A stretch of 49,921 nucleotides of DNA from Deltaproteobacteria bacterium (lineage in GTDB: Bacteria; Desulfobacterota; Syntrophia; Syntrophales; UBA5619), in NCBI GenBank assembly GCA_021372695.1, contig JAJFTY010000029.1, positions 1 through 49,921 of the forward strand, in the 5' to 3' direction. The notes beneath the pieces are model-generated. The model ran no database searches. It saw only the letters and a list, made by a program, of their open reading frames with translations, and was not told where the DNA came from. The translations under genes and the position numbers were made by a program. The first letter of the stretch is position 1. The number at the start of each line of letters is the position of its first letter. Below, one piece after another: positions 33,300 through 41,660 of this stretch.

Positions 33300-34514
33300 T
33301 TAAACGGATCGGTTAATGATTCCGGCCTTTTTGAGTTTGTCAATCTCCGTTTGGGAATACCCCAGAAACTCCCGCAAGACCTCCTCGGAATGCTGGCCCA
33401 GAAGAGGCGCCGGCGCATACACCTGCCCCGGTGTTTCTGAAAGGTGAATCGGGGAATTGGCGATCCGCATCTTCCCCACGGCCGGCTGGTCGATCTCTGC
33501 CAGCATGCCCCGGTAACGGATATGGGGATCATCGCAGATCTGCTGGAGGTTGTTGATGGGTGCATAGGGGATGCTGGCCGCTTCGAATATCTTTTCCCAT
33601 TCCGCTGTCGTCTTCGTTTCCATCACCGGATCCAGGATGATATTCAGTTCCCGCCTGTTTTTGGTTCTCAGTGGATTGGTGATGAAGCGCGGATCGGAGC
33701 TGAGGGTCGAAAGACCGATGACGCTGCAAAATGTTGCGAAGAGCTGGTTCGTTCCGGCAGCCGCGATAATCCATGAATCCGCCGTCCGATACCCCTGAAA
33801 GGGGGTGATGGAGGGATGGATGCCGCCCAGGGGTCCGGCAATCTCCCCGTTGAGGGTGTAACGGACAACGGCGTTTTCGAGGGTGGCAAACAGGCCGTCG
33901 ATCATGGACATGTCCAGATGCTGCCCCTGCCCGGTCTTCTCCCGGTAGATCAGGGCCGCAAGAATGCCCACCACCGCCTGGGTTCCGGAGACGATATCTC
34001 CCATGGAGGAGCCGATCCGGCAGGGAGGGCCTTCCTCCGGACCCGTGATGCTCATGATGCCGCTGTACGCCTGGGCCACCATGTCATAGGAGGGGCGCTT
34101 GGCGTATTCGGGCAAGGTGTCCTGGCCGAAACCGCTGATGGAACAGTAGATGAGCCGGGGATTGATTTTCCGGAGTGCATCCCAGCCAAAGCCCATCTTG
34201 CGCATCGTCGTTGGACGGTAATTTTCAACGAGAATGTCGGAGACCCCGATCAGTTGGCGCAGGATGTCCTTTCCCTGCTCCTGTTTCAGATCCAGAACCA
34301 TCCCCTTCTTGTTGCGGTTGAGACTGATGAAGTAGCCGCTTCGATTCTTATCCGGCCCCCCGGGATAGGGGCCGTACTGGCGTGAATCCTCTCCCTGTGG
34401 CGGTTCAATATGAATCACTTCCGCCCCCAGATCTGCCAGGTACATACTTGTTGTCGGCGCCGCCAGTACGTGACTCAGGTCAACGACTCTCAATCCCTCC
34501 AATGCTCGTGTCAT
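33300..34514 (-). CDS. Family III CoA-transferase, CaiB/BaiF type
   Basis: 404 residues, normal family length, moving CoA between carboxylic acids. It starts ALEGLRVVDLSHVLAAPTTS, contains IHIEPPQGEDSR, LKQEQGKDILRQLI, VENYRPTTMRKMGFGW and PSYDMVAQAYSGIMS, where Asp144 is the expected catalytic residue (equivalent of Asp169 in formyl-CoA transferase). AAGGAGG precedes ATG 34514. It is divergent from a sensor kinase/regulator pair. Its upstream region repeats, over 64 bp and in the same orientation, the upstream region of the MatC-like permease at 38312. This ties the two genes to one regulator and suggests a dicarboxylate such as malonate as the acid activated. The real substrate needs testing. 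Confidence 0.92.
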   Translation of the reverse strand: MTRALEGLRVVDLSHVLAAPTTSMYLADLGAEVIHIEPPQGEDSRQYGPYPGGPDKNRSGYFISLNRNKKGMVLDLKQEQGKDILRQLIGVSDILVENYRPTTMRKMGFGWDALRKINPRLIYCSISGFGQDTLPEYAKRPSYDMVAQAYSGIMSITGPEEGPPCRIGSSMGDIVSGTQAVVGILAALIYREKTGQGQHLDMSMIDGLFATLENAVVRYTLNGEIAGPLGGIHPSITPFQGYRTADSWIIAAAGTNQLFATFCSVIGLSTLSSDPRFITNPLRTKNRRELNIILDPVMETKTTAEWEKIFEAASIPYAPINNLQQICDDPHIRYRGMLAEIDQPAVGKMRIANSPIHLSETPGQVYAPAPLLGQHSEEVLREFLGYSQTEIDKLKKAGIINRSV

Positions 34515-34862
34515 GGTGTTCCTCCTTATGATGATGAGAATGATCGTTCGTTCACGTTGCACTAATCTGAACGGCACCGACCCGTCCATCAGGAATGTTT
34601 GATGTTTTCTCGGATTATCCTTGAAAAAGATGGAGATGATGGATTCCGTATCGGCTGATATTCTGAAAGATCTTCATTTTATTCATTTATCGCGCATCAG
34701 GCTGGTGTTAAGGAAAATGAAAAATATGTTGCATGGAAGGTCAAAAACAATGTAGTTCATGATCCGCTGAGTTGCCGGGTACGCAAGCCGGCCGTGCTTC
34801 ACTGCGACTGCTGCACATCGGGCACGGTTCATTCCAAAACGGGGATAAGAAGAAATACATAC
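34515..34862. other. Divergent control region (348 bp)
   Basis: It separates the CoA-transferase (minus) from the sensor kinase (plus) and contains the 64-bp repeated control element at 34569-34632. The kinase-side half is AT-rich with no clear promoter hexamers. Confidence 0.5.
34569..34632 (-). promoter_or_regulatory. Repeated 64-bp control element, copy 1
   Basis: Read on the minus strand it matches 38108-38171 at 54 of 64 positions. The central 18 bases, ATCAAACATTCCTGATGG, are identical. The core CATCAGGAATGTTTGATG (34587-34604) is a perfect 5-bp inverted repeat (CATCA/TGATG) with an 8-bp spacer, of the size expected for a NarL/LuxR-type dimer. It ends about 55 bp before the CoA-transferase ATG. 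A NarL-family regulator is encoded next door. Confidence 0.8.
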
Positions 34863-37451
34863 ATGAAATCAAGAGCATGGTATGATTTTCTTTTCGAACT
34901 TTGTGCTCGGTCAGGGTTAAAAGCCCGCCTGATCGTTTTGGTGTTGGCCATTGCGGTACCCCTGCTTGTCACGGCGGCCATTTCCATCAGCAACCGTGCT
35001 CTGCACATTGTGGAACAGGATTCCTATACCCAGTTGGTGAATACCCATCAGCTGCTCACCACGTCTGTTTCCCTGTGGTTGGATACTCAAAGCAAAGCCT
35101 TCCAGTATTTCGTTTCCGAGCCGGACATCACCGGCATGATTGCCGGACGTCAGAAGCAACTCCTCAAGAAGATGGCCGCTTCTTACCCATACATGTACTT
35201 GGTCAGCACAACGGATCTAAGTGGGAAGAACGTCGCCCGCAGCGATGAGATGCAGTTGATGGATTACAGTGATCGCGTCTGGTTTCAGAGAGCCAAGATC
35301 GGTACCCCGGTCACGTTTGAAAGCGTGATCAGCAAAACCATCGACAAGCCGGGCCTGGTCGTTTCAATGCCGATTCGGAATGATACCGGCCGGATCGTCG
35401 GCGTCGGGATGTTTGCCATGGATCTGGACAATCTGAGCAAACAGGTCCGGGTTACCCGCCTGGGCAAGACAGGTTTTGCCTATCTTGTGGACAACAGAAA
35501 CAGGGTGATCGCCCACCCCGACCCGACTTTCTCCAGCAAATTGCGTGATCTGAGCACCGATCCCGCGGTGGCGGCGCTTCGCCGCGGAAAACGGGGGGCC
35601 ATCACCTTCAAGGAGGAAGACGGACAGATCTGGCTGGCTCATGTCGATGCCCTCACCAATGGCTGGGGAATCGTCGTGCAGCAAAAAGAGGCGGAAGTGC
35701 TCAGCGCCGGACGGTTTTTTCAGCGGATGGCACTGATGATCATTGCCGGCGCCGTCCTGATCCTGATCGTCTCTGCCTGGTGGGCCGTCCGGCAGGCCCT
35801 TCATCCGATCGACATCCTGACCCAGGCGGTCACCGGCCTCACCTCGGGGAAATTCAGTCCGTTCGATTTCGAAACAACGCATTTGCGCCTGTCCAGAATC
35901 CGCGCCAGGAACGACGAGATCGGCACGCTGGCGGACAGCTTTTCCAAGATGGCCACACAGTTACAGGAAACATTGTCGAGCCTGCAGCAGGAATTGGCCG
36001 AACACAAACGGATCGATGCGGAGTTGGAAAGGGAACGGAGCATCCTCTCCACGATTCTCAAAAACGACCCCGGCGGCGTTGTCCTGATCGATCATCGCGG
36101 CGTCTTCCAGTATGTCAACCCCGAATTTACCAATATCACCGGTTACACGCTCCGGGACATCTCTACGATAGATCAGTGGTACCAGGCGGCCTACCCAGAT
36201 CCAGACTACCGGCAGAAGGTGGTCCAGGCCTGGAAGGACGGCAGGACCGTGCAGGACAGACGCTGGGATGCGGAATTCACCATCACCTGCAAAGACGGCC
36301 GGACAAAGGATATCGAATTCAGAACAGCCTTTATTAAAGACGGCGAGGTCACCGTCTTGAACGACGTGACCGAGCGGAGAAGGGCTGCCAAAGCGATCGA
36401 GGAAAGTGAGGAAAAATACCGCCACATTGTCGAGGATGCCGTGGAAGGTATTTTCCAGACCACGCCCGACGGACGATTCATCAGTGTCAACCCTGCTTTT
36501 TCCATCATGCACGGTTACGAATCTCCCCGGGAAATGATCGCGGCCATCAATGACATCAGGCATCAGCTCTACGTCCATTCGGACGACCGCATCACCTTTA
36601 TGAACATCCTCGAGAAGAAAGGCGTGATCGAGGCATTCGATGTCCAATTATACAGGAAGGATGGAGGAAAGATTTGGGTTTCGCTCAAGGCGCGCGCCGT
36701 TCAGGATTCGGAAGGGACAACCCTGCACTATGAGGGCATGGCCGAGAATATCACGGAACGAAAGCGGGTCGAGGAGGAGGTCAGGCAAAAAAACGAACAG
36801 CTTCGGGAGTTGAGGCTGAAATTGTCGGAATTCGAGGAAAATGAACGAAGAAAGGTTTCCCGGGAGCTTCATGACCTGATCGGGCAGAATCTCGCCATCC
36901 TCGGTCTGAACCTGAATATGCTCCAAACGTTGATCCCTGAGAGATCAGCGGAGTTGATCCAATCCCGTCTCCAGGACTCGCTGGCCATCGTCAAGCAGAC
37001 CACAGCCGACATCCGGAACTTGATGGCCGACCTGAGGTCTCCGGTGCTGGATGATTACGGTTTGGTCGCCGCAATAAAGCTGTACGGGGAGCAGTGCGCT
37101 TTTCGGGCGGGGATCCGGGTCATGGTTCAGGGCAGCGAACTGCCCCTCCGCCTTCCCGCCCATATTGAGAATGCCATGTTCAGGATTGTCCAAGAGGCGT
37201 TGACCAACGTGATCAAGCACGCGCAGGCATCGGAGGCGATCATCAATATCGAAAGAAGAGACGGCCGCCTGTTCGTCACCGTGACGGATGACGGCATCGG
37301 TTACCATCAGGCTGATATCGCGAGAAAAGACGAACACCGGGGATGGGGGCAAAGCACGATGATGGAGCGGGCGCTTTTGGTTGGGGGGATGGCACGCATT
37401 ACCTCCAAACCTGGCGAGGGAACCTGTATTAGCGTGGAGGTGCCGTTATGA
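34863..37451 (+). CDS. Membrane sensor histidine kinase (Cache-HAMP-PAS-PAS-HisKA_3)
   Basis: 862 residues from ATG 34863. A first membrane helix lies near residues 22-44 and a second near 295-315. They flank a periplasmic dCache-like sensor domain, typical of small-molecule binding (SVSLWLDTQSKAFQYF, DYSDRVWFQRAKIG, TGFAYLVDNRNRVIAHPD). A HAMP follows, then two PAS domains (about 405-510 and 525-640) and a NarX-type dimerisation domain with predicted His670 in ERRKVSRELHDLIGQNL. The ATPase domain has DDGIGY and GWGQSTMMERA. The stop overlaps the regulator start (ATGA), so the two form a cognate pair. The likely ligand is the organic acid handled by the flanking CoA-transferase and permease. 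Confidence 0.93.
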   Translation: MKSRAWYDFLFELCARSGLKARLIVLVLAIAVPLLVTAAISISNRALHIVEQDSYTQLVNTHQLLTTSVSLWLDTQSKAFQYFVSEPDITGMIAGRQKQLLKKMAASYPYMYLVSTTDLSGKNVARSDEMQLMDYSDRVWFQRAKIGTPVTFESVISKTIDKPGLVVSMPIRNDTGRIVGVGMFAMDLDNLSKQVRVTRLGKTGFAYLVDNRNRVIAHPDPTFSSKLRDLSTDPAVAALRRGKRGAITFKEEDGQIWLAHVDALTNGWGIVVQQKEAEVLSAGRFFQRMALMIIAGAVLILIVSAWWAVRQALHPIDILTQAVTGLTSGKFSPFDFETTHLRLSRIRARNDEIGTLADSFSKMATQLQETLSSLQQELAEHKRIDAELERERSILSTILKNDPGGVVLIDHRGVFQYVNPEFTNITGYTLRDISTIDQWYQAAYPDPDYRQKVVQAWKDGRTVQDRRWDAEFTITCKDGRTKDIEFRTAFIKDGEVTVLNDVTERRRAAKAIEESEEKYRHIVEDAVEGIFQTTPDGRFISVNPAFSIMHGYESPREMIAAINDIRHQLYVHSDDRITFMNILEKKGVIEAFDVQLYRKDGGKIWVSLKARAVQDSEGTTLHYEGMAENITERKRVEEEVRQKNEQLRELRLKLSEFEENERRKVSRELHDLIGQNLAILGLNLNMLQTLIPERSAELIQSRLQDSLAIVKQTTADIRNLMADLRSPVLDDYGLVAAIKLYGEQCAFRAGIRVMVQGSELPLRLPAHIENAMFRIVQEALTNVIKHAQASEAIINIERRDGRLFVTVTDDGIGYHQADIARKDEHRGWGQSTMMERALLVGGMARITSKPGEGTCISVEVPL

Positions 37452-38101
37452 GCATTACCGTTTTTTTGGCGGACGATCATGTCATGTTCCGTGAGGGGAT
37501 CCGTTTGTTGCTGGGAACCAAGACAGACATCAGTGTTGTGGGTGAGGCGGGAAACGGACGGGACACGGTGCGTCAGGTGGCCAAACTGTGTCCGAATGTG
37601 GTGCTGATGGATATCGCCATGCATGGGCTGAACGGCATCGAAGCGACACAGCAGATCCGCAGCGAGTGCCCCTCGGCGAGCATCATCATATTATCCATGT
37701 ACTCTACGACAGAGCATATCTTCAGGGCTTTCAAGGCAGGAGCGCGCGGGTATATCCTGAAAGAATCGGCGGGCGCCGACATCATCAAAGCCATCCGGAC
37801 GGTTCAGGCCGGCAAATACTATGTCTGCGATACGGTATCGGAACTGATCGTGACCGACTATGTCAAAGCGCGTGAAGCGATCGAATCCGACAGCCCCCTG
37901 GGGAGGTTGAGTTCGCGGGAGCGCGAAGTCCTGCAACTCCTCGTGGAGGGAAAGTCGAATGCAAGGGTTGCCGATATCCTCTTTCTATCGCAAAAAACCG
38001 TCGAGACCTACCGCAGCCACCTGATGCAGAAGCTCGGCATCAACGACCTTCCGAGCCTGGTCAAATTCGCCATCCAGCACGGACTGACATCCGTCGAATA
38101 G
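37448..38101 (+). CDS. NarL/FixJ family response regulator
   Basis: 217 residues. The receiver domain (about 1-120) has FLADDHVMFREGI with the acidic pocket, predicted phospho-Asp55 in VLMDIAMHG and the conserved Lys in GYILKESAG. The C-terminal LuxR-type helix-turn-helix (about 150-215) has LSSREREVLQLLVEGKSN and LSQKTVETYRSHLMQKLGI. Translationally coupled to the kinase. The repeated palindrome (ATCA-N8-TGAT) before the flanking CoA-transferase and permease genes is the natural candidate for its binding site. Confidence 0.95.
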   Translation: MSITVFLADDHVMFREGIRLLLGTKTDISVVGEAGNGRDTVRQVAKLCPNVVLMDIAMHGLNGIEATQQIRSECPSASIIILSMYSTTEHIFRAFKAGARGYILKESAGADIIKAIRTVQAGKYYVCDTVSELIVTDYVKAREAIESDSPLGRLSSREREVLQLLVEGKSNARVADILFLSQKTVETYRSHLMQKLGINDLPSLVKFAIQHGLTSVE

Positions 38102-38107
38102 CCTTCT

Positions 38108-38171
38108 CATCTTTTTCAAAAATAATTCGCGAAAATATCAAACATTCCTGATGGTCGGATCGATACGGTTC
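38108..38171 (+). promoter_or_regulatory. Repeated 64-bp control element, copy 2
   Basis: It begins 7 bp after the regulator stop and matches copy 1 (34569-34632, minus strand) at 54 of 64 positions. The core palindrome is at 38136-38153 (TATCA...TGATG, one arm base changed from copy 1). It lies about 140 bp before the permease ATG. Its orientation relative to the downstream gene is the same as in copy 1. Confidence 0.8.
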
Positions 38172-38311
38172 GACTACGGTTTCGCCGTCAGCACATTCTT
38201 TTCCCAAGAAAGGAGGCTCTGGAATTCACTGGATACGGAGTTGGCGTGACGGGCTTGCAGGGTAGGGGTATCGATGGCAACGATTCTTGATTCAACCAGG
38301 GAGGGGAAATC

Positions 38312-39592
38312 ATGGGTTTACCTGAACTATCTCTCATCGCTTTAGCCGCTGCGGTGGTCATCGGAATTGTCCGAAACGTGAATGTCGGACCGCTGAGCAT
38401 CGCCATTGCGCTGGTGATTGGCTACTACATCGGTGGCGTCAAAATCAAAGAGTTAATCGCGGGATATCCCGTCAACGTTTTTCTCATGCTGGCGGGCATC
38501 ACCTATCTGTTTGCCATTGCGAACATCAACGGCACGCTGGCGAAGCTGACGAGTTTCGCCGTGAAAGGCGTCCGGGGCAATGTCGCGCTGCTCCCGATCG
38601 TCTTGTTCCTCGTAGCTTTTGCCTTGTCCTCTCTGGGACCTGGGGCCATTACGATCTGTGCCATGATGGCAGCGCCATGCATGCTGTTGGCCTCGAGAGC
38701 GAAAATACCGGGTTTCCTGATGGCGGTCATGGTGGCCAACGGCACGCAGGCCGGCAACATGTCGCCCATCGCCGTTGCCGGGGTCATCGTGAAGGGGCTG
38801 GCGCAGAAAATGAACCTGCCTGACTGGAGCTTTATCCTCTGGATGAACAGCCTTGTCTACTTCTTCGTTATCGGAATCTGCGCTTATTTTCTCTTCGGCG
38901 GGTTGAAGTTGTGGACGCGAAAGCGGGATCTGGGAGCGGCGGGTGCCACCTTCGTTATGGAAGCAGCCGATACAGAGCCTTTCAGCCGCCAGCAATATCT
39001 GACCTTGGCGGCCATTGCCGTTCTGGTCATCGGGGTGATTTTCTTCAAGGTGGACATCGGCTTTTTCGGCTTCCTCCTCGGAACAGTCCTGATTCTCTTC
39101 AAAGCGGCGGATGAAGAAAAGGTTTTCAAGGCCATGCCCTGGGGTGCAATCATGATGGTGACCGGGGTGACGGTGCTGATCAGTCTCATGAGCAAGATCG
39201 GCGGCATGGCTCTATTTGCGGACCTGATGGCGAAACAGTCCACGCCCTATACCGTGACCTTGGTCGCCGGTTTCTGGTCCGGTCTGGTCTCTGCATACGC
39301 CAGTACCATCGGGGTCATTTTGCCGGCCTTTGTGCCGATGGCTCCGGACCTTTTGGCCAAAATCGGGGCTCCGAGCAGCGATCTTTTGGCCCTGCTTTCC
39401 AGTATTATCCTCTCCGGACATGTGACCGATGTGAGCCCCCTGTCCACCCTTGGGGCCATTTTCATCGCCAACGCCGCGGAGGACCAGGACAAGAAAAAGT
39501 TGTTCAGAAACATGCTCATCTGGGGCCTGGCCATGACTCCTATTGGCGCCGTCGTCTGCTGGATTTTGTTCACCGTGCTGGGCATCGCATAA
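38312..39592 (+). CDS. MatC-like dicarboxylate (malonate) permease
   Basis: A 426-residue protein with about 11-12 membrane helices. The N-terminal third (LALVIGYYIGG-like opening, AGYPVNVFLMLAGITYLFAI) resembles the MatC N-terminal family of dicarboxylate carriers in the ion-transporter superfamily. FALSSLGPGAITICAMMAAP and MVANGTQAGNMSPIAVAG are probable re-entrant binding loops, and ILSGHVTDVSPLSTLGAIFI is the second-half counterpart. GGGAGGGGAAATC precedes the ATG. Malonate is the best-known MatC substrate, but related carriers move other dicarboxylates. A strong terminator follows (39663-39705). Confidence 0.8.
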   Translation: MGLPELSLIALAAAVVIGIVRNVNVGPLSIAIALVIGYYIGGVKIKELIAGYPVNVFLMLAGITYLFAIANINGTLAKLTSFAVKGVRGNVALLPIVLFLVAFALSSLGPGAITICAMMAAPCMLLASRAKIPGFLMAVMVANGTQAGNMSPIAVAGVIVKGLAQKMNLPDWSFILWMNSLVYFFVIGICAYFLFGGLKLWTRKRDLGAAGATFVMEAADTEPFSRQQYLTLAAIAVLVIGVIFFKVDIGFFGFLLGTVLILFKAADEEKVFKAMPWGAIMMVTGVTVLISLMSKIGGMALFADLMAKQSTPYTVTLVAGFWSGLVSAYASTIGVILPAFVPMAPDLLAKIGAPSSDLLALLSSIILSGHVTDVSPLSTLGAIFIANAAEDQDKKKLFRNMLIWGLAMTPIGAVVCWILFTVLGIA

Positions 39593-39932
39593 GGGGAACT
39601 GAAGTCCTTGCCAAAACGGGAAAAAAGGTGTTTGATCTCGCGTGCCCTGCGGCCCGCGGTTGCCCGGAAGGTCTCATCCACGGGGTAGACCTTCCGGGTT
39701 TGTTTTGAAAATTCCGGCGAGGATGGACCCAGCCCACCCGCCTTGGTTCTTCCTGGATCCCGATCGGCAGCTCGGCGGTCGCGCAATTGCCGGGCCAGAT
39801 CATCCCGGCGCGATCGACGCCGTTCCCATAATAAGTTGTTTTCCCGTCGCTGAGTTTAACGTTCAAAGCCATTGAATCAATAACCCGCCGCACTCTGTGA
39901 AAGCGCGGGAATCAACGCACGGAGGATCAGCA
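39593..39932. other. Intergenic region (340 bp) before the carboxyltransferase
   Basis: It contains the strong terminator (39663-39705). Beyond it, a minus-strand frame from 39872 reads plausibly for about 50 residues (MALNVKLSDGKTTYYGNG and onward) but then runs into the terminator, so it is at best a gene remnant. No promoter was identified with confidence. Confidence 0.45.
39663..39705 (+). terminator. Intrinsic terminator after the MatC-like permease
   Basis: CCCGGAAGGTCT (39663-39674) pairs perfectly with AGACCTTCCGGG (39687-39698), with a 12-nt loop, followed by TTTGTTTT. Confidence 0.9.
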
Positions 39933-41501
39933 ATGGACGACGATCAAAAAGGGTTGACCCAAGAAAATATCGGGATTTTTGATGAAAAAAAGGCATCTCT
40001 CCTCCAGATGGGCGGGCAGAAGCTGGTTCAAAAACAGCATGACCTCGGAAAACTCACCGCCCGCGAACGAATCGATCACCTCTTTGACCCGGGGAGTTTT
40101 CAAGAGGTGCAGCTTTTTGTGAAGCACCGTTCGACCCTGTTCGGCCTGGAGGGAAAAGAGATCCCGGCCGACGGCGTCATCACCGGTTTCGGCCGGATCA
40201 ACGGCCGGACCGTCTTTGCGGCCGCCCAGGACTTCACGAGCTCCGGCGGGAGCCTCGGCGAGATGCATGCCAAGAAGATATGGAAGGTGATGGACATGGC
40301 GCTGGACGCCCGGAAGCCTTTCGTCGCGCTCAACGACTCGGGCGGCGCCCGGATCCAGGAGGGGGTTCCCTCCCTGGAGGGGTACGGCGGCATCTTCTAC
40401 CGCAATACGATCGCTTCAGGATACATCCCCCAGATTACGGCCATCATGGGGCCAACGGCGGGCGGGGCTGTCTACTCCCCGGCCCTGACCGACTGGGTCT
40501 TCATGGTCAAGAAGTCGAGCTACATGTACATCACGGGCCCCGAGGTGATCAAAGCCGTCATCGGCGAGGAGGTCAGCCACGATGACCTGGGCGGCGCCGT
40601 CGCCCACGCGACCAAGAGCGGCGTCTGCCATTTCGCCACCGAGAACGACAAGGAGTGTCTCGACCGGATCCGGATGCTCCTGGCCTTCCTGCCGGACAGT
40701 TGCCAAAGCCCCCTTCCCGTGGCGGTCTGTACGGACAGCCCGGACCGGCTTTGCCCGGAGCTCGACGCGATCATCCCGGATAAGGCCAACCGCGGGTACG
40801 ACATGAAAAAGGTGATCGCTGCCGTCGCAGATGACGGCCTGTTTTTCGAGCCCCATGAACTCTGGGCCAAGAACATGATCGTCGCCTTCATCCGGATCAT
40901 GGGCCGGCCGGTCGGAGTGATTGCCAACAATCCCAGGTTCAGCGCTGGCGCGCTGGACGTCCAGGCCTCCGACAAGGCCTCCCGGTTCATCCGTTTCTGC
41001 GACGCTTTCAACATCCCGCTGCTGACCTTTGCCGATGTTCCGGGGTACATGCCGGGAACGCACCAGGAGTGGGCGGGGATCATCAGCCACGGGGCCAAAC
41101 TGCTGCACGCCTATTCCGAGGCGACGGTTCCAAAGATCACGGTCGTGACAAGAAAGGATTACGGCGGGGCCTACATCGGCATGTGCAGCAAACAGCTTGG
41201 GGCGGATTACGTCATGGCCTGGCCGTCGGCCATGATCGCCGTGATGGGGGCCGAAGGAGCCTGCAACATCGTCTACCGCAAGGAGATCTCGTCGGCGTCC
41301 GACCCGGCTGCAAAACGGGAGGAACTGGTCCGGTCCTACGAGGCCCAGTTCAACAACCCCTACTTTGCCGCCAATCTGGGAATCATCGAGGAGATTATCC
41401 GGCCCGAGGAGACGCGCCGGCGGGTCGTCTCGCTTCTGGAAGCGCTCAAGGACAAGACACAGACCCGTCCGGCCAAGAAGCACAACAACATTCCGCTGTA
41501 A
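39933..41501 (+). CDS. Acyl-CoA carboxyltransferase/decarboxylase alpha subunit (MmdA/PccB family)
   Basis: A 522-residue carboxyltransferase, the normal length. It catalyses carboxyl transfer between an acyl-CoA and biotin. The domains have ARERIDHLFDPGSFQE (about 47-62), QDFTSSGGSLGEMHAKK, NDSGGARIQEGVPSL, then GPTAGGAVYSPALTDWVFMV, and in the second half RKDYGGAYIGMCSKQLGADY. The C-terminus (KKHNNIPL) is the standard ending. CGGAGGATC precedes ATG 39933. There is no biotin carrier, gamma or membrane beta subunit nearby. It could act as methylmalonyl- or malonyl-CoA decarboxylase with partners elsewhere, consistent with the CoA-transferase and dicarboxylate permease upstream. Confidence 0.9.
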   Translation: MDDDQKGLTQENIGIFDEKKASLLQMGGQKLVQKQHDLGKLTARERIDHLFDPGSFQEVQLFVKHRSTLFGLEGKEIPADGVITGFGRINGRTVFAAAQDFTSSGGSLGEMHAKKIWKVMDMALDARKPFVALNDSGGARIQEGVPSLEGYGGIFYRNTIASGYIPQITAIMGPTAGGAVYSPALTDWVFMVKKSSYMYITGPEVIKAVIGEEVSHDDLGGAVAHATKSGVCHFATENDKECLDRIRMLLAFLPDSCQSPLPVAVCTDSPDRLCPELDAIIPDKANRGYDMKKVIAAVADDGLFFEPHELWAKNMIVAFIRIMGRPVGVIANNPRFSAGALDVQASDKASRFIRFCDAFNIPLLTFADVPGYMPGTHQEWAGIISHGAKLLHAYSEATVPKITVVTRKDYGGAYIGMCSKQLGADYVMAWPSAMIAVMGAEGACNIVYRKEISSASDPAAKREELVRSYEAQFNNPYFAANLGIIEEIIRPEETRRRVVSLLEALKDKTQTRPAKKHNNIPL

Positions 41502-41586
41502 GGGATGTTACAGCGGGGCTCTGGGGCGTTTTTTCAAAACAGTTGTTTTTTCTCAGATCTGCTGACCGCGATGTCCGGTTGCTTGT

Positions 41587-41628
41587 CCAAGCTCCCACCG
41601 CCCTAAAATCACGACCGCGGGAGCTTGG
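41587..41628. terminator. Bidirectional stem between convergent genes
   Basis: CCAAGCTCCC (41587-41596) and GGGAGCTTGG (41619-41628) are perfect 10-bp complements around a 22-nt loop. It lies between the carboxyltransferase (plus) and the last gene of the minus-strand operon. Neither side has a long T-run immediately after the stem. Confidence 0.5.
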
Positions 41629-41660
41629 CTGCGATCGGAGCTTTCCAGCGCTTTGACGTT

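Noticed and set aside
34560..34590. Sigma-54 promoter before the CoA-transferase (GG-N10-GC)
   Set aside because: The GG/GC spacing fits in copy 1, but copy 2 has AC in place of GC and neither has the TGGCAC/TTGC context.
38274..38345. A 23-codon frame overlapping the permease start
   Set aside because: It has no codon bias toward one amino acid and no terminator follows. The ribosome site is better explained by the permease.
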